NCBI GenBank assembly: GCA_000435755.1
Contig: FR889080.1
Location: 1-64,000, forward strand
Direction of reading: 5' to 3'
DNA: 64,000 bases
Origin: Clostridium sp. CAG:508
Lineage (GTDB): Bacteria; Bacillota; Clostridia; TANB77; CAG-508
The position numbers and the translations under genes were made by a program. Positions within the stretch are counted from its first letter, which is position 1. Each line of letters begins with the position of its first letter. Shown here piece by piece: positions 44,566 to 53,896 of this stretch. The notes beneath the pieces were generated by a model that ran no database searches, had not been told where the DNA came from, and was given only the letters and a program-made list of their open reading frames with translations.

Positions 44566-44650
44566 TTGATTTTTTGGTACTATTATAGTATAATAGACTA
44601 CATAATAACTTCATGGTTTCTAATGCCAGCTTAGAAACCGCACATTTTTT
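44566..44650 (+). promoter_or_regulatory. Promoter and terminator-like leader of the gene at 44673
   Basis: TTGATT (44566-44571), 17 nt, TATAAT (44589-44594). The leader then folds an 8-bp hairpin (44615-44622 with 44632-44639) followed by six T (44645-44650), all before the ribosome site. This has the form of an intrinsic terminator between promoter and gene. Confidence 0.7.
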
Positions 44651-44672
44651 CTTGATTAAGAAAGGAGAAGTT

Positions 44673-45185
44673 ATGCTTATAATTATTTTAGGTGTTGTTT
44701 TAGTATTATTACTTGAGTTTCTTTTGGTAATACATCCCCACTCAAATATTTCTTTTGACTCTTCATCAAGTTTTTTTGCCTTAATCCTTGTTGCTGCAAT
44801 TGTGCTCGGTTTGTTTTTACCAGTAAGTGGATATAAGGATTGGGAACTTGCAGAGGAAATCGAATTAGTCTCTTTATCTAATGGTTTAGCTTCTGGCAGT
44901 AAAGGTTTTATATATGTATCTCTTACTGCTGACAATACCTATACCTACAGATATGAAATTGATTCAGACTTTGGTACTACAACTTCCAAAGAATACAAAA
45001 CCCAAACCTTAGTTGACGAAAATGTAGAAGAAATTGAAGACCCTAATTGTACTACTCCCGTTATTAGGGAATATAGTCAAAAAGCTAAACGTTCTATTTG
45101 GACATTTGCTTTAGGTCAAACAAACTATAAATACATTTTTTATGTGCCTGAAGGAACAATTTCTAAGGATGTAAAGCTCAACTAA
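44673..45185 (+). CDS. Membrane-anchored protein, unknown function
   Basis: Not recognised. The frame is open from 44613, but AAAGGAG at 44661 sets the start at ATG 44673, giving 170 residues beginning MLIIILGVVLVLLLEF. Two membrane helices (about 2-19 and 32-53) are followed by an extracytoplasmic beta-rich domain (FIYVSLTADNTYTYRYEID) with an acidic stretch and one Cys. It is a single-gene unit with its own promoter, leader hairpin and terminator, facing away from rpsB. Confidence 0.7.
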   Translation: MLIIILGVVLVLLLEFLLVIHPHSNISFDSSSSFFALILVAAIVLGLFLPVSGYKDWELAEEIELVSLSNGLASGSKGFIYVSLTADNTYTYRYEIDSDFGTTTSKEYKTQTLVDENVEEIEDPNCTTPVIREYSQKAKRSIWTFALGQTNYKYIFYVPEGTISKDVKLN

Positions 45186-45204
45186 AATTCAAAGCATTGC
45201 TGGC

Positions 45205-45240
45205 AAAATAGTGAACATGTAAAAGTGTTCACTATTTTTT
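45205..45240 (+). terminator. Terminator of the gene at 44673
   Basis: A ~12-bp stem (45205-45216 with 45227-45238) followed by a T-rich run. Confidence 0.85.
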
Positions 45241-45311
45241 TATTTTTTGTAGTTTTTTGTCAAAGTTTGTGGTATAATATTTTTGTTTACAAATGAATGG
45301 AGGTAGTTGTT

Positions 45312-45557
45312 ATGAATTTTAATAGATGTAGTCGTTGTGGTGGTTTCTTTATGGCCGAAGGAGATACTTGTCCTAATTGCCTTCAAAGAGATAAGTTTGA
45401 AATGAATAGGCTAGAAAATTTTATTGAAGAAAATCCTAATACAAGTTTAAATATGAATGATATTGCTTCAAATACTGGGGTTTCTGATAAGAATTTAAAT
45501 AGATTTTTAGCTAATGAGCAATTTAATGAATTTATAAATAAAAATATATCTTTATAA
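45312..45557 (+). CDS. Zinc-ribbon/HTH protein, YvyF (TIGR03826)-like
   Basis: 81 residues. The start ATG at 45312 has GGAGG upstream. An N-terminal zinc ribbon (CSRCGGFFMAEGDTCPNC) is joined to a helical part, RLENFIEENPNTSLNMNDIASNTGVSDKNLNRFLANE, that reads as a helix-turn-helix. This is the layout of the YvyF/TIGR03826 family, usually found in flagellar operons as a regulator. No flagellar gene is in this window; pilus genes are 20 kb away. It is a single-gene unit with a terminator. Confidence 0.72.
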   Translation: MNFNRCSRCGGFFMAEGDTCPNCLQRDKFEMNRLENFIEENPNTSLNMNDIASNTGVSDKNLNRFLANEQFNEFINKNISL

Positions 45558-45560
45558 AAC

Positions 45561-45595
45561 AAAGGTGTTGACATAGTTATTATATCAACACCTTT
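45561..45595 (+). terminator. Terminator of the YvyF-like gene
   Basis: An 11-bp perfect stem (45561-45571 with 45585-45595) ending in TTT, 3 nt after the stop codon. Confidence 0.82.
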
Positions 45596-45643
45596 ATTAA
45601 ATTTTTCAAACGTTCCAAAACTTTCTGTCCCTATTATTTTTTA

Positions 45644-46942
45644 CTACACTATTTTTAAAATATCTTGTTTTTTACTTACTGTTTCATTAGTTATTGTATA
45701 TGCATTAAGTACATCTTTTGCTATTTCATTTCCTAGTTTTTCATCATTTGCATGAACATATGCTAAGATGTCTCTATTTTCAACCTTGTCACCTATTTTC
45801 TTTTCTAACACAATTCCAACAGAAAAGTCTATGTTGTCCTCTTTTTTCTTTCTTCCAGCCCCTAAATTCATTGATGCTTTTCCTATTTCTTGAGCTAAAA
45901 GTTCTTTTACATATCCGCTTCTGTTAGAAATAACTGGAACCACAAACTTTGCCTTTTCAAATTTTTCTGTATTTTCTAAATAACTAATATCTCCACCTTG
46001 TTTTTGTATCCACTGTTCTAGTTTTGCAAATGCCTGTCCATTTTGAATTTGTTCTAACATTTTTTGTTTATTTTCTTCTATGTTATTTCCCTTTCTTGCA
46101 AGTTTTATCATATATGACCCAAGAGCTAGTATAACCTCTTTTACATCTGGTTGCATATTTCCTTGTAAAAACTCTATTGCTTCAATTACTTCTAACGAGT
46201 TTCCTACTGCTTTTCCTAAAGGTTCTTCCATGCTTGTAACAACACAAACTGTTTCTTTGTTAGCTAGCTCTCCTATTTTTTTCATGGTTTCGGCAAGTTT
46301 AGTAGCATTATCTACATCCTTCATAAATGCTCCATTTCCACATGTAACATCAAGAACTATTTTATTTGCACCTGCTGCTATTTTTTTGCTCATTATGCTT
46401 GATGCAATAAGTGGAATACTCTCAGTTGTTGATGTAGTATCTCTTAAGGCATATAGCTTTTTATCTGCTGGAGCCAAGTTTAATGTTTGACCCATTAAAG
46501 CTATTCCTATTTCTTTTACATTTTGAATAAATTGGTCTATTGTAAGGCTTGTGTTATATCCTGGTATTGATTCTAACTTGTCTATTGTTCCACCTGTATA
46601 CCCTAATCCTCTTCCTGACATTTTTGCTACTGGAATATCAAGTGATGCAATTATTGGTGCTAAAATTAGCGTTACTTTATCGCCAATTCCTCCTGTGCTA
46701 TGTTTATCAACTACTGTTCCCAATTCTGATAAATCTAGAATATCTCCAGAATGTGCCATTGCTAAGGTTAAGTTTGTTGTTTCCTCTTCGTCCATTCCAT
46801 TTAAGTAAATTGCCATTGTTAAAGCAGACGCCTGATAATCTGGTATATTTCCATTTGTATAATTTTGTACAAAATATTCTATTTCTTCTTTACTTAACTT
46901 TTGTTTATCTCTTTTTTTAGCTATAATCTCTAAAATATTCAT
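45644..46942 (-). CDS. pdp: Pyrimidine-nucleoside phosphorylase
   Basis: Cleaves uridine and thymidine with phosphate for nucleoside salvage. The glycosyltransferase family 3 pattern is clear: KRDKQKLSKEEIEYFV, the phosphate-binding KHSTGGIGDKVTL, MSGRGLGYTGGTIDKLESIPG and DVTCGNGAFMKD. Length 432 is standard. It is the last gene after rnhB on minus; no other salvage genes adjoin. Confidence 0.95.
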   Translation of the reverse strand: MNILEIIAKKRDKQKLSKEEIEYFVQNYTNGNIPDYQASALTMAIYLNGMDEEETTNLTLAMAHSGDILDLSELGTVVDKHSTGGIGDKVTLILAPIIASLDIPVAKMSGRGLGYTGGTIDKLESIPGYNTSLTIDQFIQNVKEIGIALMGQTLNLAPADKKLYALRDTTSTTESIPLIASSIMSKKIAAGANKIVLDVTCGNGAFMKDVDNATKLAETMKKIGELANKETVCVVTSMEEPLGKAVGNSLEVIEAIEFLQGNMQPDVKEVILALGSYMIKLARKGNNIEENKQKMLEQIQNGQAFAKLEQWIQKQGGDISYLENTEKFEKAKFVVPVISNRSGYVKELLAQEIGKASMNLGAGRKKKEDNIDFSVGIVLEKKIGDKVENRDILAYVHANDEKLGNEIAKDVLNAYTITNETVSKKQDILKIV

Positions 46943-46957
46943 TTTAATTTCATCCTT

Positions 46958-47620
46958 TTATATAAAATTCTTAATAAAACTGGCCCTATGTAAAGTACAA
47001 GGTCCATATTCTTTTATAGCCTTTATATGTGCAGCTGTTCCATACCCTTTATGTTTAGCAAAACCATATTGAGGATATATTTCATCCCATTGTCTCATTA
47101 TTCTGTCCCTTGTTACTTTTGCAATAATTGATGCACATGCTATTGAATAACTAATTGCATCTCCATGAATAATTGATTTATATGGTATTCCATCTGTATC
47201 AATTTTAGTTAGTGCATCTACCAAAATTGCATCTGGTTTTGTAATTTCAAGTTCTGGCTTTTTTGCTAATTTAGCTTCCATATCTTTTATTGCTGTTGTT
47301 AAACCCTTTTTAGTTGCTTGTAATATATTTATTTCATCAATTTCCTTTTGGTCGATAATTCCTATTCCATAACTAATTGCCTCACTAGTTATTTGTTCAT
47401 ATAGCTGCTCTCTTTTTTTCTCAGATATTTTTTTAGAATCATTAACACCTTCTATCATTGAGGTTTTTGGCATCAAAGCACATGCTACCACAACTGGTCC
47501 TGCTAAAGGTCCTCTTCCTGCCTCGTCAATTCCTGCAATCGCTTTTAAACCTTTTTCATTATATAATTCTTCTTCTACTTTTTTTAAATTTGTTAATCTC
47601 TCTAACTCTTTTTCCTTCAT
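46958..47620 (-). CDS. rnhB: Ribonuclease HII
   Basis: Removes ribonucleotides and RNA from RNA-DNA hybrids. The catalytic start IAGIDEAGRGPLAGPVVVACA holds the Asp-Glu pair; later acidic sites lie in DAILVDALTKI and the SIACASIIAKVTRDRIM motif. Length 220 is usual. It starts 1 nt after the stop of the pilin-like gene. Confidence 0.96.
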   Translation of the reverse strand: MKEKELERLTNLKKVEEELYNEKGLKAIAGIDEAGRGPLAGPVVVACALMPKTSMIEGVNDSKKISEKKREQLYEQITSEAISYGIGIIDQKEIDEINILQATKKGLTTAIKDMEAKLAKKPELEITKPDAILVDALTKIDTDGIPYKSIIHGDAISYSIACASIIAKVTRDRIMRQWDEIYPQYGFAKHKGYGTAAHIKAIKEYGPCTLHRASFIKNFI

Positions 47621-47621
47621 T

Positions 47622-48104
47622 CTATTGCTCCAATTTTAATCCTTCAATATTATCTATATCATAATAATTGCTTCCTGCTAGTTCGTATCCTTTTGTATAA
47701 TACACTGTTCCGTCTGTATATTCAACAATGTAATATGAGTTTTCTTCTAGTTTAACTTGTGGTAATCCCATTTCATCTAAATTTTGTTGATTTATTGCAT
47801 AATATTTTTTGTCTTTTTCTTCTATATCGATTGAATTGTTATTTAGAAACTCTTGTATTATTGGTTCATCTTTAATATCTGTAAGTTTAGTTCCTATTAA
47901 TATTTCATCTTTCTTTTCTAATATATAATCTGATGATATTTTTTTAACTTTTGCCTGTACTAATAGTAAGTCTGTTTTCATATCTTCTAACTCTTCTTTT
48001 GTTGTTTGCATTCTCACATAATATACAACTCCAAATACTATGAATGCAATTATTAATACAAAAAATATTGTTCCTGCTAATGTTAATCCTTTTTGACTTT
48101 TCAT
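47622..48104 (-). CDS. Orphan pilin-like protein
   Basis: 160 residues. MKSQKG followed by LTLAGTIFFVLIIAFIVFGVVYYV looks like a prepilin leader plus core helix, again without Glu5. A coiled coil (about 30-55) and a soluble domain with a C-terminal SNYYDIDNIEGLKLEQ follow. It lies far from the pilus operon, directly upstream of rnhB. It may be a further minor pilin or simply a membrane-anchored protein with a similar N-terminus. Confidence 0.6.
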   Translation of the reverse strand: MKSQKGLTLAGTIFFVLIIAFIVFGVVYYVRMQTTKEELEDMKTDLLLVQAKVKKISSDYILEKKDEILIGTKLTDIKDEPIIQEFLNNNSIDIEEKDKKYYAINQQNLDEMGLPQVKLEENSYYIVEYTDGTVYYTKGYELAGSNYYDIDNIEGLKLEQ

Positions 48105-48161
48105 TTTTTACTCCTTCTATTTTGGTTATATTATATAAATTTTATTTTATTTTTGCAAGTT

Positions 48162-48659
48162 CTACCAATCAAGTTCCAACTTATCCTTAATTAAGTTATA
48201 TCTCTGTATTACTGAAAGAACCATTTCATCGTTTTCTATCATTTTATAAAATTCATCTCTACCAACAAATTTCACATTTTGAACTTCTTCTAATTGTAAT
48301 TTAATATCTCTTATATTAATTTTCTTTTGTGTTTTAAAAATATCTACAAATTGTTTTTTATATAGTTGAGCTCCTACTAAAACAAATTCATCTTGTTCAA
48401 ATTTTATGCCTATTTCTTCCTTCATTTCCCTTTTAATTGTGTCTTCTGTTGTTTCTCCAGCTTGGCAACATCCTCCAGGCACTTCCCATCCACCTGAATG
48501 TGTTTTTTGTACACTTCTTTGAGTCATTAGTAGTTTATTGTTGTTTATAATCCACATTTCAGCTCCCATATTGTATTCATTATCCTGCAAGCTTTCACCA
48601 CGTGCTTTTTTATAATTTAGTTTATTTCTATTTTTATCTACTACATCAAAAAATTCCAT
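48162..48659 (-). CDS. Nudix hydrolase
   Basis: Pyrophosphohydrolase acting on a nucleoside diphosphate derivative. The Nudix box is complete (GGCCQAGETTEDTIKREMKEEIGI, quoted key residues G, E, REMKEE, G). The start ATG at 48659, behind AAGGTG, gives 165 residues; MEFFDVVDKNRNKL resembles isopentenyl-diphosphate isomerase-like Nudix proteins, but the substrate is unknown. Confidence 0.88.
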   Translation of the reverse strand: MEFFDVVDKNRNKLNYKKARGESLQDNEYNMGAEMWIINNNKLLMTQRSVQKTHSGGWEVPGGCCQAGETTEDTIKREMKEEIGIKFEQDEFVLVGAQLYKKQFVDIFKTQKKINIRDIKLQLEEVQNVKFVGRDEFYKMIENDEMVLSVIQRYNLIKDKLELDW

Positions 48660-48767
48660 AATTATCACCTTGTTGTTATTATAACATATTAATACAATTT
48701 TTTGTTGCCTTTTATTGTATTTTGTAGTATTATTAATTTAGTTACAAAAGATTTTAAGGAGAATTAC

Positions 48768-49706
48768 ATGTTTGAACAAAAATTTGATTTTTATAGTCCG
48801 TTAAATTTAAAAGCATATAATTTAGACCAAATTATGCGCTATCAATTAGACGTTTTAGGAAAACTTGATCCTTTTACTAGAAAACACAGTGAAAATGTTG
48901 CAAATTTATGTTGTAGAATTTGTGAGTATTTAAGATGCAAAAGTTCCTTTACTGTACATTGTACAATTGGTGGATATTTGCATGATATTGGTAAACTATT
49001 TATTCCACCTGAAATTTTAAATAAGCCTGACAAATTAACACCTGAAGAATATGAAGTTATAAAAACGCACACTACTCTTGGTTATGATATGTGTATGAAA
49101 GATCCTCATCTTCGTCCATACGCTTTATTTGCCTTAGATCATCACGAAGCACTAAATGGTTCTGGATATCCTAATGGCATTACTAAAAAAGATATCCCTT
49201 ATGGTGCTCAAATTGTGCGTGTTGCGGATGAATATGATGCGCTTGTTACAAAAAGGCAATATACTACTCACATTAATATTTCCGAGACTTTAAAGGATCT
49301 TATAAAAGATGCTCAACCTGACCCTAGATTTATTGCCTTAGATCAACTAAATACACATGAAAAAGAAGGAAAAATAAATGGATTGATTTTAAAAAAATTA
49401 TTCAAGGTTGTTATTGATGATACTTTATATGAAATTAGTTGTGTAATGGATTATGTTGAATATTTAAAAGAACAAATAAAACGTTTAGAGTTAATTCAAT
49501 CTTATCAGAGAAAAGCCGATAATTCTAATAAAGAAAAAACAAAAGATTATTATCATGAAGGTATGACTCTTTTATTTCAACAAGGTGAAAATATGGAAAA
49601 TTACAGTCAGATTTTAGAAGAATATAAAACAGCATTAAAAGTTCGTGAGAATGTGATTGACCAACTATATAATGAAATTAAAATTATAAAAAAATTGAAA
49701 ATTTAA
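48768..49706 (+). CDS. HD-GYP domain protein, probable phosphodiesterase
   Basis: HD-GYP proteins hydrolyse cyclic dinucleotides such as c-di-GMP. The motifs are complete: YLHDIGKLFIP (HD), HHEALNGSGYPNG (HHE and GYP), RVADEYDAL. The ATG at 48768 has AAGGAG upstream; 312 residues. There is no receiver or sensor domain, and the last ~90 residues are coiled coil. It lies 12 nt upstream of the SpoVD-type PBP gene, so the pair is probably co-transcribed. c-di-GMP often controls type IV pili, but no cyclase with an intact GGDEF is seen here. Confidence 0.9.
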   Translation: MFEQKFDFYSPLNLKAYNLDQIMRYQLDVLGKLDPFTRKHSENVANLCCRICEYLRCKSSFTVHCTIGGYLHDIGKLFIPPEILNKPDKLTPEEYEVIKTHTTLGYDMCMKDPHLRPYALFALDHHEALNGSGYPNGITKKDIPYGAQIVRVADEYDALVTKRQYTTHINISETLKDLIKDAQPDPRFIALDQLNTHEKEGKINGLILKKLFKVVIDDTLYEISCVMDYVEYLKEQIKRLELIQSYQRKADNSNKEKTKDYYHEGMTLLFQQGENMENYSQILEEYKTALKVRENVIDQLYNEIKIIKKLKI

Positions 49707-49717
49707 ATGGAGGACTA

Positions 49718-51913
49718 ATGAAGAAATTATATACTATGCCAAAAAAAATACTAATTGCTATGTTTGTTATGTTCATTTTTATGGGATTACTTCTTATTCG
49801 TCTAGCTTATCTCCAATTTATAAAAGGATCTAGCTTAAAAGAGCAAATGTATAACCAACTTATAACAAGTCGTACAATTAGTCCTAGTAGAGGCACTATT
49901 TATGATTCAACTGGTAAAGCCTTAGCCATAAGTGCCAAAGTTGATACTATAAGTATAATTCCAACTTCTATAGTGGTAAAAGAAAATGGAGTAATCGACA
50001 AAGATAAAACTCAAACTTTAAAAGAAAAAGTTGCAAAAGCTTTTTCTGATATATTTAAATTAGATTATGAAGAAACTCTATCAAAAGTTTCTAGTGATTC
50101 AAGTTATATTACTATTGTAAGAAAAGTAGAAAAAGATAAAGTTGATAAACTTAAAGCTTGGATGGAAAAAGAAAAAGTATATTCTGGTATAAATATTGAT
50201 GAAGATGCCAAAAGATATTATCCATATAATAATTTAGCTTCTTCACTAATGGGATTCTGTAATATTGATAATCAGGGTATAGAAGGATTAGAAGCTGCTT
50301 GGAATGATGTACTAACTGGTACAGCAGGTAGAGTAATAACTGCTCAGGATGCTATTCAAAAATTTATTCCTGATAGTAATCAAACTTATATACCTGCTGA
50401 AAATGGTAGTGATTTAACATTAACAATTGATGCAAATATTCAGAGTATTGTAGAAAAATATTTAAAACAAGCTTGTATTGATAATAAGTGTACTCGTGGT
50501 GGTAATGTAATAGCAATGGACCCAAAAACAGGAGATATTTTGGCAATGGCAACATATCCAGATTACAACTTAAATACACCTTTTGAAATGCCATCACACA
50601 TTACTAAAAAGAATTGGGACAAGCTTACTTCTGAGGAAAAAAGTAACACTTTAAATAGTTTATATCGTAATAGAGCAATTGCAGACCCTTATGAGCCTGG
50701 TTCAGTCTTTAAAATTATCACTGCTTCAATTGCCTTAGAGGAAAATTTAGCTGAACCAGATAAGGCTAATGTCTATCACTGTAAAGGCTCTCAAGTAGTA
50801 TATGGAACAAGAATAAGATGTGCATATGGAATCAAACATGGTTATGAAAGTTTACGTCAAGCTTTTTCTGTTTCATGTAACCCAGCATTTATACAAATCA
50901 GCGGAAAAATAGGCGCTACTACAAGTTATAAATATTATAAAGCTTTTGGTTTTTTTGATAAAACTGGAATAAATACGATAGGTGAATCTAGTTCGATTTT
51001 TTGGGACTTAGAAAATGTTGGTCCTGTTGAATTGGCTACTATGGCTTTTGGTCAAAGATTTAAAATAACTCCTATTCAAATGATTACTGCTGTTTGTACT
51101 ATAGCAAATGATGGTGTTTTAATGAAACCTCGTCTTGTAAAACAAATCACAAATACAGATAATGGTGCTATTACTACAATTGATACTACTGCTGTAAGAC
51201 AAGTTATTTCTAAAGAAACTGCAGATATAATGATGGATTTGGCAGAAACAGTAGTATCTGAAGGTTCTGGAAAATATGCTAAAATTAAAGGATATTCTAT
51301 TGCAGGTAAAACAGGTACCTCAGAATCAGATTACAGTAAAGATGAAGGATATACAGCTTCTTTTGTTGCTATTAGTCCAACTGAAAATCCAGAAATAGTC
51401 CTATTGGTTACATTATATGATCCAACTGGTTCTAAGGGTCACAGTGGAAACCTAGTTGCTGCTCCTGTTGCTGCACAAATGTTAAAAGAAATTCTACCAT
51501 ATATGCAAGTATCAAGCGATAATTCTAGTGATAGTTCTTCTAGTAAAACTATTAGCCTTCCTAATGTCACAAACAAAACTGTTGCAGAAGCTAAGAAAAC
51601 TTTAGAAAATGCTGGTTTTACAGTTAGTACTTCTGCTGGTTCTAAAGAAATTGTTACAGAGCAATTTCCAACAAAAGGTTCAGAATTATTAAAAGGTTCT
51701 ATTATAAAGCTATACACTGAAACTGAAAATACTCGTGTTTCTAAGCAAGTACCAGATTTAACTAACAAATCACTTTCTCAAGTAAAGTCAGCTCTTAAGA
51801 ATTTGAATTTAAATTATAGTGTTACAGGTTCAGGAACAGTAGTAAGTCAAGACCCTATTGCAAATACACAAGTAGAAGAAGGCACAGTTGTTAAAATAAC
51901 TTTAGGAAAATAA
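49718..51913 (+). CDS. spoVD: Class B penicillin-binding protein with PASTA domains, SpoVD/FtsI-like
   Basis: Peptidoglycan transpeptidase anchored by one helix (residues 10-32). A dimerisation domain precedes the transpeptidase domain with SVFK (SxxK, after YEPG), SCN (SxN) and KTGT. Two PASTA domains close the protein (from ~610 and ~670, LPNVTNKTVAEAKKTLENAGF and VPDLTNKSLSQVKSALKNLN). The 731 residues and domain order fit SpoVD, used for spore cortex, or PBP2X/FtsI for division; sequence reading does not decide. Without other dcw genes nearby, SpoVD is slightly preferred. Confidence 0.88.
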   Translation: MKKLYTMPKKILIAMFVMFIFMGLLLIRLAYLQFIKGSSLKEQMYNQLITSRTISPSRGTIYDSTGKALAISAKVDTISIIPTSIVVKENGVIDKDKTQTLKEKVAKAFSDIFKLDYEETLSKVSSDSSYITIVRKVEKDKVDKLKAWMEKEKVYSGINIDEDAKRYYPYNNLASSLMGFCNIDNQGIEGLEAAWNDVLTGTAGRVITAQDAIQKFIPDSNQTYIPAENGSDLTLTIDANIQSIVEKYLKQACIDNKCTRGGNVIAMDPKTGDILAMATYPDYNLNTPFEMPSHITKKNWDKLTSEEKSNTLNSLYRNRAIADPYEPGSVFKIITASIALEENLAEPDKANVYHCKGSQVVYGTRIRCAYGIKHGYESLRQAFSVSCNPAFIQISGKIGATTSYKYYKAFGFFDKTGINTIGESSSIFWDLENVGPVELATMAFGQRFKITPIQMITAVCTIANDGVLMKPRLVKQITNTDNGAITTIDTTAVRQVISKETADIMMDLAETVVSEGSGKYAKIKGYSIAGKTGTSESDYSKDEGYTASFVAISPTENPEIVLLVTLYDPTGSKGHSGNLVAAPVAAQMLKEILPYMQVSSDNSSDSSSSKTISLPNVTNKTVAEAKKTLENAGFTVSTSAGSKEIVTEQFPTKGSELLKGSIIKLYTETENTRVSKQVPDLTNKSLSQVKSALKNLNLNYSVTGSGTVVSQDPIANTQVEEGTVVKITLGK

Positions 51914-51921
51914 AAACAATA

Positions 51922-51953
51922 AAAAAATTGAGGTGGTTACCTCAATTTTTTTT
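51922..51953. terminator. Terminator between the PBP gene and ftsH
   Basis: A stem of about 13 bp (AAAATTGAGGT pairing with ACCTCAATTTT) flanked by A and T runs, serving both convergent genes. Confidence 0.9.
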
Positions 51954-51965
51954 ATTGCTTTATTT

Positions 51966-53780
51966 TTATTCGCTAAATATTTCGTCAAATTCGTCACCAT
52001 CAATTTTTTCTTTTTCAAGAAGTACATTAGCAACTTTTGTTAATTTTTCCATATTAGCTTTTAATATTTCTTCTGCTTTTTTGTACGCGAAGTCTATTAT
52101 GCTTTTTACTTCTTCGTCAATTAAATTTGCTGTTTCTTCTGAATATTCTTTAGCTTGAGCAAAATCTCTTCCTAAGAATACTTCTTCTTGGCTTGAACCT
52201 AATGTTATAGTTCCTATTCTTTCACTCATACCATATTTAGTGACCATGCTTCTAGCAATTTGTGTTGCTCTTTCGATGTCATTACTTGCGCCTGTTGAAA
52301 TATCATTTAGTACTAATTGTTCTGCAACTCTACCACCTAGTAATGATACTATATTTTCAACCATTTCTGTTCTTGACATAAATGATTTATCTTCTGTTGG
52401 ACGATACATTGTATATCCACCAGCCATTCCTCTTGGTACAATAGAAATTTGATGTACTGGATCTTGTGTTGGTAAAAATCTGCTTACTACTGCATGCCCT
52501 GCTTCGTGAAAAGCAACTAGCTTTTGTTCTTTTTCACTTCTAACTCTTGTACGTTTTTCAGGTCCCATAGTAACTTTTACCATAGCATCTTCAACTTCTT
52601 GCATTCCTATTTCATTTAAGTTTCTTCTAGCTGCTAATAGTGCTGCTTCATTTAATACATTCTCTAGGTCTGCTCCTGAGAATCCAGAAGTATTTTTAGC
52701 TATTGTTTTTAAATCTACATCATCAGCTAATTTTTTCTTTCTGCTGTGTACTTCTAATATTTGCTCTCTTGCTTTTACATCTGGATTTGATACTACTATT
52801 TGTCTATCAAATCTACCTGGTCTTAGTAAAGCTTTATCCAATATGTCAGGTCTGTTTGTTGCTGCTAATACTATAACACCTTCATTTGCTGAGAAACCAT
52901 CCATTTCAACTAATAATTGGTTTAATGTTTGCTCTCTTTCATCATGTCCTCCACCTAAACCAGCACCTCTTTGACGTCCTACAGCATCAATTTCGTCTAT
53001 AAATATGATACATGGGGCTTTTTTCTTTGCTTCTTCAAACAAGTCTCTAACTCTTGATGCACCAACACCAACAAACATTTCTACGAAGTCAGAACCACTT
53101 ATAAAGAAGAATGGTACTCCTGCTTCTCCTGCTACTGCTTTTGCTAATAGAGTTTTACCTGTTCCTGGATGACCTACTAATAAAACACCTTTTGGTATTC
53201 TAGCTCCCATCTCTGTAAATTTTCTAGGATTTTTTAAGAATTCTACTATTTCTTCTAATTCTTCTTTTTCTTCGTCAACACCTGCAACATCGTCAAATGT
53301 TACTCTGTTTTTGTCTGATGGATTAATCATTCTAGCACGGCTTTTGCCAAATGACATTGTTTTGCCACTAGCTCCACCATTTCCACTTTGTGCTCCTCCC
53401 ATAAGTAAGAACCAGAATATAAAGAATATAATAAGTATTCCAAATGGAGTTAATAAACTGAATATTACCATCCAGATAGATTCTGATTTTTCAGTTACTT
53501 TTACAGTTCCTGCTTTCATACTATCATTCAAGCTATTCATTAAATTTTCCACACTTGGGATATTTACTTCTTTTGTAAAGTTTTCATTTTTTAGCTTAAC
53601 TTCTGCTTTTACACCATCAGATGATAATGTAATTTCTTTTACTTCTCCTGCTTCGATTTTAGAAATAAGTTCAGAATAAGCTAATTTATTATCTCTATTT
53701 TCTACAATAGAACTAATAAGTACTACTAATATTATTCCTATAATTAGCCACATTGCTAATGTTTTTATACTGTTCTTCAA
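51966..53780 (-). CDS. ftsH: ATP-dependent zinc metalloprotease FtsH
   Basis: Membrane-bound AAA+ protease that degrades damaged and regulatory membrane proteins. Two N-terminal helices (about 8-26 and 105-127) flank a periplasmic-type domain. Then Walker [20 protein letters not shown], Walker [14 protein letters not shown], the second region of homology RPGRFDRQI, and the zinc site HEAGH. Length 604 is normal. Downstream on minus is tilS, but in many Firmicutes tilS precedes ftsH, so here the usual tilS-ftsH order is kept (54898 then 53780). Confidence 0.97.
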   Translation of the reverse strand: MKNSIKTLAMWLIIGIILVVLISSIVENRDNKLAYSELISKIEAGEVKEITLSSDGVKAEVKLKNENFTKEVNIPSVENLMNSLNDSMKAGTVKVTEKSESIWMVIFSLLTPFGILIIFFIFWFLLMGGAQSGNGGASGKTMSFGKSRARMINPSDKNRVTFDDVAGVDEEKEELEEIVEFLKNPRKFTEMGARIPKGVLLVGHPGTGKTLLAKAVAGEAGVPFFFISGSDFVEMFVGVGASRVRDLFEEAKKKAPCIIFIDEIDAVGRQRGAGLGGGHDEREQTLNQLLVEMDGFSANEGVIVLAATNRPDILDKALLRPGRFDRQIVVSNPDVKAREQILEVHSRKKKLADDVDLKTIAKNTSGFSGADLENVLNEAALLAARRNLNEIGMQEVEDAMVKVTMGPEKRTRVRSEKEQKLVAFHEAGHAVVSRFLPTQDPVHQISIVPRGMAGGYTMYRPTEDKSFMSRTEMVENIVSLLGGRVAEQLVLNDISTGASNDIERATQIARSMVTKYGMSERIGTITLGSSQEEVFLGRDFAQAKEYSEETANLIDEEVKSIIDFAYKKAEEILKANMEKLTKVANVLLEKEKIDGDEFDEIFSE

Positions 53781-53896
53781 AATTGTTCCTCCTCTTTATG
53801 TTTTTTAACAATTTAGACTATACCATACTAAGATTTTAAATTCAAGTGTTTTCACAAAACTTTCATTTAGCAAATTAGCCTACCTCAACGGTTTAT

